A stretch of DNA of 64,000 bases from JAFDXJ01 sp039811225 (lineage in GTDB: Bacteria; Bacteroidota; Bacteroidia; Chitinophagales; Chitinophagaceae), in contig JBDHYG010000008.1 of assembly GCA_039811225.1 (NCBI GenBank), positions 1 through 64,000 on the forward strand. Direction: 5' to 3'. The notes beneath the pieces are model-generated. The model had not been told where the DNA came from, ran no database searches, and saw nothing but the letters and a program-made list of their open reading frames with translations. This document shows, in pieces, positions 26,369-35,078 of this stretch (position 1 is its first letter; each line of letters opens with the position of its first letter). A program made the translations under genes and the position numbers.

Positions 26369-26941
26369 TTATTTTGCTTCTGCCCATTTAAATAGCGGGT
26401 AATCTTTTTCTATAATCCGTTTTTTAATTAATATATTTTCTAAATATGTTTTTGCTCGCGCATATTGACTCCTGCTGGTACTTTCTTCTATTTCCAGTAA
26501 AGTAGCAATTTCTTTATGCGAATAACCTTCAATAGCATACAAGTTTAAAACTGTCCGGTACCCTATAGGCAAACTGCGGATACATTCATTCACCTGTTTT
26601 ACCTGCATCAGCGAAGTGGGTGAAGCTTCTTTCCCGGGTAGAAAACTTGCCTGCATCAAATCCGTATTGTCTTTAAATTTTTTAAACTTCTTTAAAAAAT
26701 TGATACAATTATACACCATGATTTTCCGTATCCAACCCTCAAATGCTCCTTTATTCTGGAAAGTATGAATCTGCGTAAACACCTTAATAAACCCTTCCTG
26801 GAGCATATCTTCTGCATCTTCCCGGCTTTGTGCAAAACGATAACACACACTGAGCATCTTTGGGCTATATCGGTTGTATAGCTCTCTTTGCGCTACGGGA
26901 TCGTTTTGCAAACAGCCGTTTAAAATGGCTTCTTCAGTCAT
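26369..26941 (-). CDS. ECF-family RNA polymerase sigma factor
   Basis: A 190-aa sigma-70 family protein. Region 2 is ELYNRYSPKMLSVCYRF, then SREDAEDMLQEGFIKVF and GAFEGWIRKIMVYNCINFL. Region 4 is LPIGYRTVLNLYAIEGYSHKEIATLL followed by STSRSQYARAKTYL, a clear helix-turn-helix. It has no region 3 or region 1.1, as expected for the ECF group. It redirects RNA polymerase to a stress or envelope regulon. The next gene, 16 bases downstream, encodes the membrane/beta-barrel fusion protein that probably controls it. Confidence 0.93.
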   Translation of the reverse strand: MTEEAILNGCLQNDPVAQRELYNRYSPKMLSVCYRFAQSREDAEDMLQEGFIKVFTQIHTFQNKGAFEGWIRKIMVYNCINFLKKFKKFKDNTDLMQASFLPGKEASPTSLMQVKQVNECIRSLPIGYRTVLNLYAIEGYSHKEIATLLEIEESTSRSQYARAKTYLENILIKKRIIEKDYPLFKWAEAK

Positions 26942-27102
26942 GAGGTAAATTATTACCCATAAATATAGACAATTTTTACATCCAAACGCTGCTTCCGTTC
27001 TTTTTTAAGCCGGATTTTACATCTTCACACCTATGCCTGGTTTATGGAAATTGAGTATTTATATTATACGATGAAATTTTCACCCGTAAGCAAAAATAAG
27101 CA

Positions 27103-28923
27103 CTAAATGACGATATTCTCGAAAGTTCTTTGCCGTGTTTTCCTTTCTCCGATTTGTTGCCGCCACATGGCATAATACAAACCCTTTTCAGTCAATAATG
27201 CTTCATGGTTCCCTGTTTCTACAATTTTTCCTTTTTCCAGGACATAAATCCGGTCGGCATGCATGATGGTACTCAGGCGGTGGGCAATTAAAACGATAAT
27301 CTGCTTATTCCTGGCTGAGATATCTTTTATAGTGGCAGTTATTTCTTCTTCCGTTATACTATCCAGGGAAGAAGTAGCTTCATCAAAAATCAATAATTCC
27401 GGATCTCTGAGCAGGGAACGCGCTATACTCAATCGTTGCTTCTCCCCGCCACTTAATTTCAGTCCACCTTCCCCGATGATCGTTTCAATGCCTTTCTCTG
27501 CTCTTTTCAATAATTGCTCGCAACTGGCTTTCTGTAATGCCTGCACAATTTCTTCATCTGTTGCGCCGGGATTTGCGAAAAGTAAATTCTCCCGTATAGT
27601 ACCGGCAAATAATTGGGTATCCTGTGTAACGAAACCAATTTGATTGCGCAAGGCATCGAAAAAGATTTCATTACCATTAATCTGATTATATAAAATTTCT
27701 CCGGTCTGTGGCCGGTATAAGCCCACTAATAATTTCACCAGGGTGCTTTTACCAGATCCGGATGGACCGACAAAAGCAATGGTCTCTCCTTTCTTCACCG
27801 AAAAATTGATTAGATCCAATGCATTGAATTGAGCCGTATTATGTTTGAATGATACATCCCGGAAAGCTAATTCTTCAATCCTTCCAACTTCTTTGGGTAC
27901 ATCGGGCCGTGGCTCTGGGGATTTTTTCATCAATTCATCAAAATTATTCAGGGAGGCTTCTGCTTCCCGATAGGATAAAATGATATTCCCGATTTCCTGT
28001 AAGGGCCCGAAAATAAAGAAGGAATAAAATGTCAGTGTCATCAATTCCCCCGCTGTTAACTCCCCATGAAACACCAGGTATAATAACGTGAACATAATGA
28101 CCTGGCGTAGGAAATTGACAAAAGTGCCCTGCACAAAACTCAATGACCGGATACTTTTTACTTTCTTCAATTCCAGGCCAAGGATCTTGTAAGTATTATT
28201 ATTCAACCGGGTTACCTCCTGTTCGGTGAGTCCCAGGCTTTTTACCAGTTCTATATTGCGTAAGGATTCCGTAGTCGTGCCTGCCAGGAGATTAGTTTCT
28301 TTGACAATGTTTTTCTGTATGCGCTTTATCTTTTTGCTGAGCAGGTTGGTGAGTAGGGATAAACATATAATACCAACTGCATAAATGGGCATGATGGACC
28401 AGTGTAAGCGAAAAGAATAAATGGAAATGAATACAATTCCGACAAGGATTGCAAAAAGGACATTGATAAAATTGATAATAAACTTTTCTGTATCCGTGCG
28501 CACTTTAGATAAAATGGAAAGTGTTTCTCCGCTTCGCTGATCTTCAAATTCCTGGTAGGGCAAGGACATAGAATGTTTCAGGCCATCTGTAAAAATTTTG
28601 GCCCCGAATTTCTGCACCACCACATTGCTGAAATAATCCTGGAATGCTTTTGCAATGCGTGAAATCATGGCTACACTGATAAGAATGCCCAGGTAACCCA
28701 ACACGCCCCAGATAAATTGAGATTGTGAACGGTCCGCTGTTTTGATAAAGTTTTTCTGTGCATCGAAATATCCCACTTCAAAAGGATGGGTGGCATATTT
28801 ATCAAATAATTTTCCAAAGAAATAAGGATCCAACATGGAAAAACTTTGATTGATGGCCGCCAGGACAAGCGCCAGGACAACCAGCCATTTAAAGGGTTGC
28901 AGGTATTTTAGTAATATCTTCAT
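27103..28923 (-). CDS. ABC-type exporter, fused membrane and ATPase domains (MsbA/multidrug-like)
   Basis: A 606-aa half-transporter. The N-terminal type I exporter membrane domain has about six helices (13-310). The ATPase domain has Walker A GPSGSGKST (386-394), Q-loop FVTQDTQLF, signature SGGEKQR (491-497), Walker B LLIFDE (510-515) and the H-loop IVLIAHRLST. It works as a homodimer or with a partner to export lipids, drugs or peptides; the substrate is not apparent. No second half-transporter is adjacent. It is transcribed alone, with about 150 unremarkable bases on each side. Confidence 0.92.
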   Translation of the reverse strand: MKILLKYLQPFKWLVVLALVLAAINQSFSMLDPYFFGKLFDKYATHPFEVGYFDAQKNFIKTADRSQSQFIWGVLGYLGILISVAMISRIAKAFQDYFSNVVVQKFGAKIFTDGLKHSMSLPYQEFEDQRSGETLSILSKVRTDTEKFIINFINVLFAILVGIVFISIYSFRLHWSIMPIYAVGIICLSLLTNLLSKKIKRIQKNIVKETNLLAGTTTESLRNIELVKSLGLTEQEVTRLNNNTYKILGLELKKVKSIRSLSFVQGTFVNFLRQVIMFTLLYLVFHGELTAGELMTLTFYSFFIFGPLQEIGNIILSYREAEASLNNFDELMKKSPEPRPDVPKEVGRIEELAFRDVSFKHNTAQFNALDLINFSVKKGETIAFVGPSGSGKSTLVKLLVGLYRPQTGEILYNQINGNEIFFDALRNQIGFVTQDTQLFAGTIRENLLFANPGATDEEIVQALQKASCEQLLKRAEKGIETIIGEGGLKLSGGEKQRLSIARSLLRDPELLIFDEATSSLDSITEEEITATIKDISARNKQIIVLIAHRLSTIMHADRIYVLEKGKIVETGNHEALLTEKGLYYAMWRQQIGERKTRQRTFENIVI

Positions 28924-29073
28924 GCAGTATATTTAATTCGTATCAAAGATTTTTAAAGACAACTTTCTCTGTAATAAAGCAAGACAATTGTTGGTTTTAT
29001 GACAGGAAGTATAACCTACAAAATACAAACCAAGCTTTTTTAATTAAAATTCAGGACGGAATGTCAGGAATGT

Positions 29074-29853
29074 TTAAGCTTCTTCCACATAACTGCCTGT
29101 AAAATCCTTTTGAAACTGGCTACGTTGCTCAAATATTTTTGGTATTGAAATAAATGATCTTACTAATTCATTGCTACTGGCGTGGGCCAATAAATTATCT
29201 GCGCTGTAGGTAACGGGTGATTGCAGTTGCCATAATATTTTCGCCGTTTCCATCGTGATGGCATATGCACTTGAAAAATCATGATAGCCTGCTTTTCGAA
29301 GGTGAGGAGAAAATTTACGGGCATGTAAATGCCGAATGGTATGATGACTCCAGGGAAATTGCGTGAACCATTTTTGAACATGGTAAACCTGCTGTTTCAA
29401 AAAAGGGAAAAAGCCATACTCCGTATTCTTATTATAATCGAAGAAAACTAAGCCCCAATCCTCCGGTAATTCCCGGGTAAGCCCGGCAAATATTTTCACC
29501 CCTTCCGGAACGGACTGTACATCATCTTCGAGAATTAATACCCTGGCATAGCCCTTCTGCATAATATCGGCATACACATTTTTATGGCTGATGCTACAGG
29601 CAATTACACCTGGCCTGAATACTTTTCCGTATCGATGAGCAGCTTTTGCCTTTTCCGGATCATAGACCTTTTGTTGAATGAGTTCTTCTACAGAAAAATC
29701 TTTGTAATCGGTTGCTTCAAAAAAATGAAAATTCAATCCGGCCAGGTCAGTTTTTATTTGTGCATGCCGTTCGACAGCCCGCTGCAACGTGATGACATAA
29801 ATATGATCAAAGAATTGATTTAAAACTTCAAATTCGGAAGTTGCCTGTGCCAT
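29074..29853 (-). CDS. Glycosyltransferase family 25 (LPS-type sugar transferase)
   Basis: A 259-aa protein whose opening IYVITLQRAVERHAQIKTDL matches the start of family 25 glycosyltransferases. Further conserved segments are GVIACSISHKNVYADIMQ, the acidic metal-binding LILEDDVQS (about 101-109) and DWGLVFFDYN. The family transfers galactose or related sugars onto lipopolysaccharide or protein glycans at the inner membrane. It has no membrane helix. It is not in a polysaccharide cluster. It is divergent from mqnE. Confidence 0.82.
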   Translation of the reverse strand: MAQATSEFEVLNQFFDHIYVITLQRAVERHAQIKTDLAGLNFHFFEATDYKDFSVEELIQQKVYDPEKAKAAHRYGKVFRPGVIACSISHKNVYADIMQKGYARVLILEDDVQSVPEGVKIFAGLTRELPEDWGLVFFDYNKNTEYGFFPFLKQQVYHVQKWFTQFPWSHHTIRHLHARKFSPHLRKAGYHDFSSAYAITMETAKILWQLQSPVTYSADNLLAHASSNELVRSFISIPKIFEQRSQFQKDFTGSYVEEA

Positions 29854-29958
29854 ACACTTACAGTATAAGTTTATCCAACAATGTTAAACAAATTCTCCTA
29901 CTTTTTCCCTGCAATTCTATATTCTCTTATTCACCTGTTTTTTATTAACTACGGGAAT

Positions 29959-29966
29959 TAACTTTG
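29959..29966 (+). promoter_or_regulatory. mqnE -7 element (TAACTTTG)
   Basis: TAACTTTG fits TAnnTTTG and ends 16 bases before the ATG at 29982. It overlaps the upstream TTG start at 29964, which is therefore excluded. No strong -33 TTG is present. Confidence 0.55.
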
Positions 29967-29981
29967 CGGCAAATGGCAGCC

Positions 29982-31130
29982 ATGAAAAAGGAGGATATAA
30001 GCGTCATAATAACTTCAGAACCAGATTTCGCTCTACAAAAAATCGCCGATAAAGTACTTACGGATCAACGGCTTTCTATGGAAGATGGTAACCTGCTTTT
30101 TGAAAAGGGCAGCCTGGCATTTGTAGGTGCCCTGGCTAATTGGGTACGCGAAAAAATGCATGGAGATATCACTTATTTCAACCGGAATTTTCATATAGAA
30201 CCTACGAATGTCTGTGTCTTTTCCTGTAGCTTTTGCTCCTATTCCCGGTTATATGCCAACCGGGCAGATGGTTGGGAATTATCCGAAGAGCAGATGCTGG
30301 ATATTGTAAAAAGTTATGATGATCAGCCGGTAACTGAAGTGCATATAGTAGGTGGGGTACATCCAAAATTGAATCTCCCTTTTTTTGTTTCTCTTCTTCG
30401 GAAAATTAAAGCACACAGGCCGGGCATTCATATCAAGGGTTATACGGCAGTAGAATTAGATTACATGTTTCGCAAGGCTAAAGTTTCTACGGAAGAAGGC
30501 CTGAAAATATTACAAGAGGCTGGCCTTGATTCTTTACCGGGAGGTGGTGCGGAAATTTTTCATCCTGAAATCCGGGAACAAATTTGTGGTGATAAAGTAG
30601 ATGCTGCCGGCTGGTTGGACATTCATAGAACTGCACATCGCCTGGGTATGCCTTCCAATGCAACTATGCTCTATGGCCATATCGAAAATTATTTTCATCG
30701 CATAGACCATCTCGAACGCTTACGCCGGTTACAGGATGAAACCGGTGGCTTTAACACATTTATTCCCCTGAAATTTCGGAATAAAAATAATGACTTGAGC
30801 CATGTACCGGAATCATCTGTAATAGAAGATATGCGGCTGTATGCAATTTCCCGTTTATACCTCGATAATTTTCCACACCTGAAAGCGTATTGGCCCATGC
30901 TGGGACGAGCCAATGCTCAACTGAGTTTATCGTTTGGGGTAAATGATATAGATGGGACGATTGACGATAGCACCAAAATTTACACCATGGCCGGCAGCGA
31001 AGAACAGGCACCTACTATGTCCACAACGGAATTAGTAACATTGATCCGCCAGGTGAAACGACGGCCTGTAGAACGGGATACCGTTTATAATACGATTAAA
31101 GATTATTCGGAAGTAGAAGAAGCGGTATAA
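29982..31130 (+). CDS. mqnE: Aminofutalosine synthase, radical SAM enzyme of menaquinone synthesis
   Basis: A 382-aa radical SAM protein. Cluster cysteines are in CVFSCSFC (about C78, C82, C85). FNRNFHIEPTNVC before them, EVHIVGGVHPKL after them and SLPGGGAEIFHPEIREQIC further on are typical of MqnE rather than MqnC. It joins SAM-derived adenosyl radical to 3-[(1-carboxyvinyl)oxy]benzoate to make aminofutalosine, so this organism probably makes menaquinone by the futalosine route. The other mqn genes are not in the window. ATG 29982 is chosen because the -7 element leaves no room for earlier starts, apart from ATG 29973. Confidence 0.9.
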   Translation: MKKEDISVIITSEPDFALQKIADKVLTDQRLSMEDGNLLFEKGSLAFVGALANWVREKMHGDITYFNRNFHIEPTNVCVFSCSFCSYSRLYANRADGWELSEEQMLDIVKSYDDQPVTEVHIVGGVHPKLNLPFFVSLLRKIKAHRPGIHIKGYTAVELDYMFRKAKVSTEEGLKILQEAGLDSLPGGGAEIFHPEIREQICGDKVDAAGWLDIHRTAHRLGMPSNATMLYGHIENYFHRIDHLERLRRLQDETGGFNTFIPLKFRNKNNDLSHVPESSVIEDMRLYAISRLYLDNFPHLKAYWPMLGRANAQLSLSFGVNDIDGTIDDSTKIYTMAGSEEQAPTMSTTELVTLIRQVKRRPVERDTVYNTIKDYSEVEEAV

Positions 31131-31185
31131 AAAGCATGCGTATTTTTAGCATTGGTTTTTGATATAAACAAATTATTTTGCAGTT

Positions 31186-31626
31186 ATGAAGAAATATGTT
31201 GTTTTGGCCGGCACTATTTTATTTACCTGTATCTATGAAAATGTGCAGGCTGCTGTGGATACGGTCATTATTCATGCTGACCCGCGTGTGGAAATGTTTA
31301 TCAATGAAGAGATCGCTGTTAACAAGCGGACTGCAAATATGACCCAGGGTGGGTTGTACAAAGGATATCGATTACAGGTGATTAGTACACGCAGCAGGGA
31401 AGAAGCTTTCAATTTAAAATCCTGGTTATTGCAAAATGAGCCGGATCAAAAAACATATTTACTTTTTCAATCTCCTTATTTTAAAGTACGTATTGGTAAT
31501 TTCCTGTCAAAAGATGAGGCACTTAATTTTAAAAAGGAACTTGCCCGTATTTATCCAAAACCGGTTTACGTGGTGGAAGATGCGGTGGAATACACGCCCA
31601 AAGATGAATTTGTCCTTCCCAACTAA
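31186..31626 (+). CDS. SPOR-domain exported protein
   Basis: A 146-aa protein with a signal peptide (about 1-22, ending NVQA), a short spacer, and a C-terminal SPOR domain (about 60-130): YRLQVISTRSREEAFNLK, then YFKVRIGNFLSKDEALNFKKEL. SPOR domains bind denuded peptidoglycan glycans, often at the division site. It is followed 8 bases later by the M20 amidohydrolase gene and is probably co-transcribed with it. Confidence 0.85.
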   Translation: MKKYVVLAGTILFTCIYENVQAAVDTVIIHADPRVEMFINEEIAVNKRTANMTQGGLYKGYRLQVISTRSREEAFNLKSWLLQNEPDQKTYLLFQSPYFKVRIGNFLSKDEALNFKKELARIYPKPVYVVEDAVEYTPKDEFVLPN

Positions 31627-31634
31627 GTTGTAAA

Positions 31635-32834
31635 ATGGCACAAGATATTATGCTAAAAGATTCAATCGCTGCATTAGCCAAAAAATATCATGGCTATTTT
31701 GTGGATGTGCGGCATCATTTACATCAGCATCCGGAGCTGAGTTTTAATGAACAACAGACTTCATTATATATTCGTGAGCAATTACAGCGTTTTGGCATTT
31801 CCAGTTCTGTAATGGCCGGTACGGGAGTGGTGGCCCTGATTGAAGGCAATGATCCGTCAAGCCGATGTATTGCTTTGCGTGCTGATATTGATGCATTACC
31901 TATAACCGAAGAGAATGAGGTGGCGTATAAATCACAAAATGCAGGTGTAATGCATGCCTGTGGCCATGATGTGCATACCACCTGCCTCCTGGGTGCTGCC
32001 CGAATCTTACAGGAACTAAAAAACGAATGGCCCGGAACGGTAAAGATCATATTTCAACCAGGTGAAGAAAAGCATCCCGGTGGAGCCAGTTTACTGATTG
32101 ATGCAGGTGTATTGAAAGAGCCGGCTCCGGAAGGCATTATTGGTTTGCATGTGCATCCCGGCCTGGATGTGGGAAAATTAAGTTTTCGAAAAGGCATGGT
32201 TATGGCCAGTGCTGATGAAATTTATATTACACTTAATGGCCCGGGTGGCCATGCAGCAGCGCCCCATATGACCACAGATATTGTTCTAGCCAGCGCACAA
32301 ATTATTGTTGCTTTGCAACAGGTCGTGAGCAGGCAGGCCAATCCTTTTTCGCCTTCCGTACTTTCCATTTGTGCCATACATGGCGGTACTGCTACAAATA
32401 TTATTCCCCGCGAAGTGAAACTGATGGGAACGTTTCGGGCCATGGATGAAACCTGGCGTGCACGGGCACATACGCTCATTAAAAAAATAACGGAAGATAT
32501 CGCACAAGCCCTGGGCGCAACAGCAGAGGTAAATATCATTAAAGGTTATCCCACGGTGAAAAATGATGCACAATTGACCGGTAATGCCTGGCTATTGGCA
32601 AATGAATATATGGGAAAAGAAAATGTATTGGAGACAGAACTGCGAATGGGTGCAGAAGATTTTGGCTTTTATTCGCAAGTGATTCCCGGTTGTTTCTTTA
32701 GGTTGGGAGTCCGGAATGAAACAAAAAATATTGTTCATAATGTACATACACCACAGTTCAATATAGATGAGGCAGCTATACAAACCGGTATGGGTATAAT
32801 GGCCTGGTTGGGCGCTAAAACAACTTTACATTGA
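31635..32834 (+). CDS. M20-family metal-dependent amidohydrolase (N-acyl-amino-acid hydrolase type)
   Basis: A 399-aa protein of peptidase family M20 (amidohydrolase subgroup). Conserved parts are RHHLHQHPELSFNEQQT near the N terminus, ALRADIDALPITEEN, the metal-binding MHACGHDVHTTCLLG, FQPGEEKHPGGASLLIDAGV with the catalytic glutamate, and MGAEDFGFY near the C terminus. A lid domain with GPGGHAAAPH lies in the middle. It hydrolyses N-acyl or N-acetyl amino acids or related amides in the cytoplasm; the substrate is not known. It has no signal peptide. An operon with the SPOR gene is likely. Confidence 0.9.
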   Translation: MAQDIMLKDSIAALAKKYHGYFVDVRHHLHQHPELSFNEQQTSLYIREQLQRFGISSSVMAGTGVVALIEGNDPSSRCIALRADIDALPITEENEVAYKSQNAGVMHACGHDVHTTCLLGAARILQELKNEWPGTVKIIFQPGEEKHPGGASLLIDAGVLKEPAPEGIIGLHVHPGLDVGKLSFRKGMVMASADEIYITLNGPGGHAAAPHMTTDIVLASAQIIVALQQVVSRQANPFSPSVLSICAIHGGTATNIIPREVKLMGTFRAMDETWRARAHTLIKKITEDIAQALGATAEVNIIKGYPTVKNDAQLTGNAWLLANEYMGKENVLETELRMGAEDFGFYSQVIPGCFFRLGVRNETKNIVHNVHTPQFNIDEAAIQTGMGIMAWLGAKTTLH

Positions 32835-32866
32835 GCCATTCTTTCTATCATGCTAATCTGTAATTG

Positions 32867-32874
32867 TAAATTTG
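32867..32874 (+). promoter_or_regulatory. Possible -7 element (TAAATTTG) upstream of the mlaE-like gene
   Basis: TAAATTTG fits TAnnTTTG and would give a leader of about 115 bases before the ATG at 32994. That leader holds a small hairpin (TTCAGGT...ACCTGGA, roughly 32899-32921). No strong -33 is visible. Confidence 0.35.
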
Positions 32875-32993
32875 AACGGCAGGCACCGTGCTCAGAAATT
32901 CAGGTTTAAATTTTACCTGGAGCGCGCACAACCTAACTTTTAAGTAATATTGCTTTTTTACCATAAAAATCCTTTTCATCCAAAGAAAATAAA

Positions 32994-33737
32994 ATGATCG
33001 GACGCTTTTTAAATCATTTGGGGAAATACCTGTTAATGATGAAAGGGATGGTTTCCCGTCCTGAGAACGGGAAAATTTATTGGAAAGAATTCATGCACCA
33101 ATGCAGTGAAATTGGTATCGGTTCACTGCCCATTGTAATCATTATTTCTGTTTTCCTTGGTGCGGTAACTACGGTGCAGACGGCCTATCAGTTAGTAACA
33201 CCTTTAGTGCCCCGCTCCACCATTTCCATGATCGTGCGCGATACCATCATGCTGGAACTTTCGCCCACCGTGGTATGTATTGTGCTGGCCGGTGTAGTGG
33301 GCAGTAAGATCGCGAGTGAATTGGGTAATATGCGGGTGAGTGAACAAATAGATGCCCTGGAAATAATGGGGATTAATACACAGAGCTACCTCATCATGCC
33401 TAAAGTGCTGGGTGCATTGGTGGTGATCCCGGCATTGATTGTTTTGTCTATGTTCCTCGCCATATTAGGCGGGCGTATAGCCGGAGATTTAACAGGCATC
33501 CTGGCGCCGGATATGTTTGATATTGGCCTTCGGCAAAACTTTCGTCCCTTCAATGTCAGTTTTGCACTGATAAAAGCCTATACATTTGGTTTTCTTATCA
33601 GTAGTATTTCCGCTTATTTTGGTTATTATGTAAAAGGTGGCGCTTTGGAGATCGGCCGGGCCAGTACCACTTCCGTAGTGGTGAGTTGTATCATGATATT
33701 AATAGCCGATTATGTATTGGCAGCCATTTTCCTTTAA
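32994..33737 (+). CDS. MlaE-family ABC transporter permease
   Basis: A 247-aa membrane protein of the MlaE/Ttg2B family with five to six helices. The segment IIISVFLGAVTTVQTAYQL, the conserved ELSPTVVCIVLAGVVGSKIASELGNMRVSEQIDALEIMG-type loop (core ASELGNMRVSEQIDAL), and the final helices SAYFGYYVKGGALEIGRAST are diagnostic. In other bacteria MlaE works with an ATPase (MlaF) and an MCE protein (MlaD) to move phospholipids between membranes. Neither partner is adjacent; the next gene is a transglutaminase-like protein, 45 bases on. No truncation is seen. Confidence 0.9.
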   Translation: MIGRFLNHLGKYLLMMKGMVSRPENGKIYWKEFMHQCSEIGIGSLPIVIIISVFLGAVTTVQTAYQLVTPLVPRSTISMIVRDTIMLELSPTVVCIVLAGVVGSKIASELGNMRVSEQIDALEIMGINTQSYLIMPKVLGALVVIPALIVLSMFLAILGGRIAGDLTGILAPDMFDIGLRQNFRPFNVSFALIKAYTFGFLISSISAYFGYYVKGGALEIGRASTTSVVVSCIMILIADYVLAAIFL

Positions 33738-33782
33738 TGGCAATCTAATTGCCGGCTGGCTTGATGACGCATAAAAGAAAAA

Positions 33783-35009
33783 ATGAAGCAGCGAAAAAAA
33801 ATTTTATTCATTATCGCCCTTCTCCTGCTCCTGTTGAATGGCTATATACTTATCAATAGAAATGCGGGTTTTAAATTTTATCCATTAAAAACGTACAGTG
33901 AAATTTACCAGGCTGATTCATCTCTTTATATCACCGATTTATTTTTCTCACAGGATTCGGTAACCGTATTTTTTTCCCATCCTGTAACCGGCATATATGC
34001 GGAAGGGAGTAATCAGGTACATACCTCAGGCAATGATCTTACATTTCGCCTCCGCCCGGGTTTTTATGAATATAAATTGCAACCTGTTTCGGGGAATGCC
34101 CCGATTTTGATTTTTCAAATTGATCATTCAGAAACGGCCACAAAAAAAATGATCAATGAATTCCTGTACAGCAATATTCCAGGCCCGGGAATTACTCCGG
34201 GTACATTGAGGAGTTGGGAAAATGGTAGATCCGGGTATTCGGCAAAAGAAATTTATGCCGGCCGGAAATTGTTGGAAGAAAAAACCAATATACGTTCCGC
34301 AAAAACAGATGAAGAAAAGCTCTTACAAATTGCTACATTTATTTCGACACTCAACTCACATACCGATGGTGAAAATGCAGCCCGGGTAAATGCATATGCG
34401 CCGATGCAGCAAATTACTTTAGCCATGCAGGGGAAAGCACAATTGGATTGTGGAAATTATTCCCGTATGCTGGCATTCTTTTGTGATATCGAAAATTTAC
34501 CCAATCGCCGTATTACGTATCGCGGGCCGGATGGCAATTGGCGCTATGGCGTACATTATATGAATGAAATTTATCTGCATGACAAACAAGCCTGGGTATT
34601 AGCCGATGCATTGAATAATATCTTTATTCCACACGATAGCCTGCATTTTTATAATGCGGTAGATGTAAAAAAAATGATTGCCGTAAATGGTTTGTTTGGA
34701 AAAAAGATTTTTGCCGTTCGGCAAGATTCGCTCCGGGAAGTGCCTTATGATTCAGTTGCTTACTGGCACCAGTATTACAATCGTACCAATGCCAGCATTG
34801 CCTATCTTTCCCCCGGGAAAGAACACAGCGGGATATTCTATGAACTTTGGCGCTTTTATACGTTTAGTCACAATGAGACCTGGTATAATGATAATATGCA
34901 AAACAACTGGCCGCTTATCATTTTGAAATTGCTGGCATTCTATGGTTTTGTAATTTGTTGCGTGATCTTGTTTTTAACCTGGAAAAAAGACAGAAAATCT
35001 GTAGTATAA
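33783..35009 (+). CDS. Membrane-anchored transglutaminase-like protein
   Basis: A 408-aa protein with membrane helices at both ends (about 7-25 and 378-398) and a long extracytoplasmic middle. The middle contains a transglutaminase/papain-like triad: DCGNYSRML (Cys223), YGVHYMNEIY (His258) and WVLADALNN (Asp275), with the order and spacing of the family. Residues about 40-115 look like a small beta domain. The reaction is unknown; related proteins act as proteases, amidases or crosslinkers. It starts 45 bases after the MlaE permease and ends 69 bases before a papain-like peptidase gene. Confidence 0.75.
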   Translation: MKQRKKILFIIALLLLLLNGYILINRNAGFKFYPLKTYSEIYQADSSLYITDLFFSQDSVTVFFSHPVTGIYAEGSNQVHTSGNDLTFRLRPGFYEYKLQPVSGNAPILIFQIDHSETATKKMINEFLYSNIPGPGITPGTLRSWENGRSGYSAKEIYAGRKLLEEKTNIRSAKTDEEKLLQIATFISTLNSHTDGENAARVNAYAPMQQITLAMQGKAQLDCGNYSRMLAFFCDIENLPNRRITYRGPDGNWRYGVHYMNEIYLHDKQAWVLADALNNIFIPHDSLHFYNAVDVKKMIAVNGLFGKKIFAVRQDSLREVPYDSVAYWHQYYNRTNASIAYLSPGKEHSGIFYELWRFYTFSHNETWYNDNMQNNWPLIILKLLAFYGFVICCVILFLTWKKDRKSVV

Positions 35010-35078
35010 AAGTTTGTTTGGAAAAAGGTGTAATATTGTTTTGTTTGATTCTAACGTTCATTTAAAAAATTATTTGTT

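Noticed and set aside
26942..27102. Possible small gene between the sigma factor and the ABC exporter
   Set aside because: Only a 13-codon frame on the plus strand is open; nothing supports expression.
32879..32993. Possible riboswitch in the leader of the mlaE-like gene
   Set aside because: There is only one small 7-bp hairpin with a wobble pair; no known riboswitch core or terminator alternative is visible.
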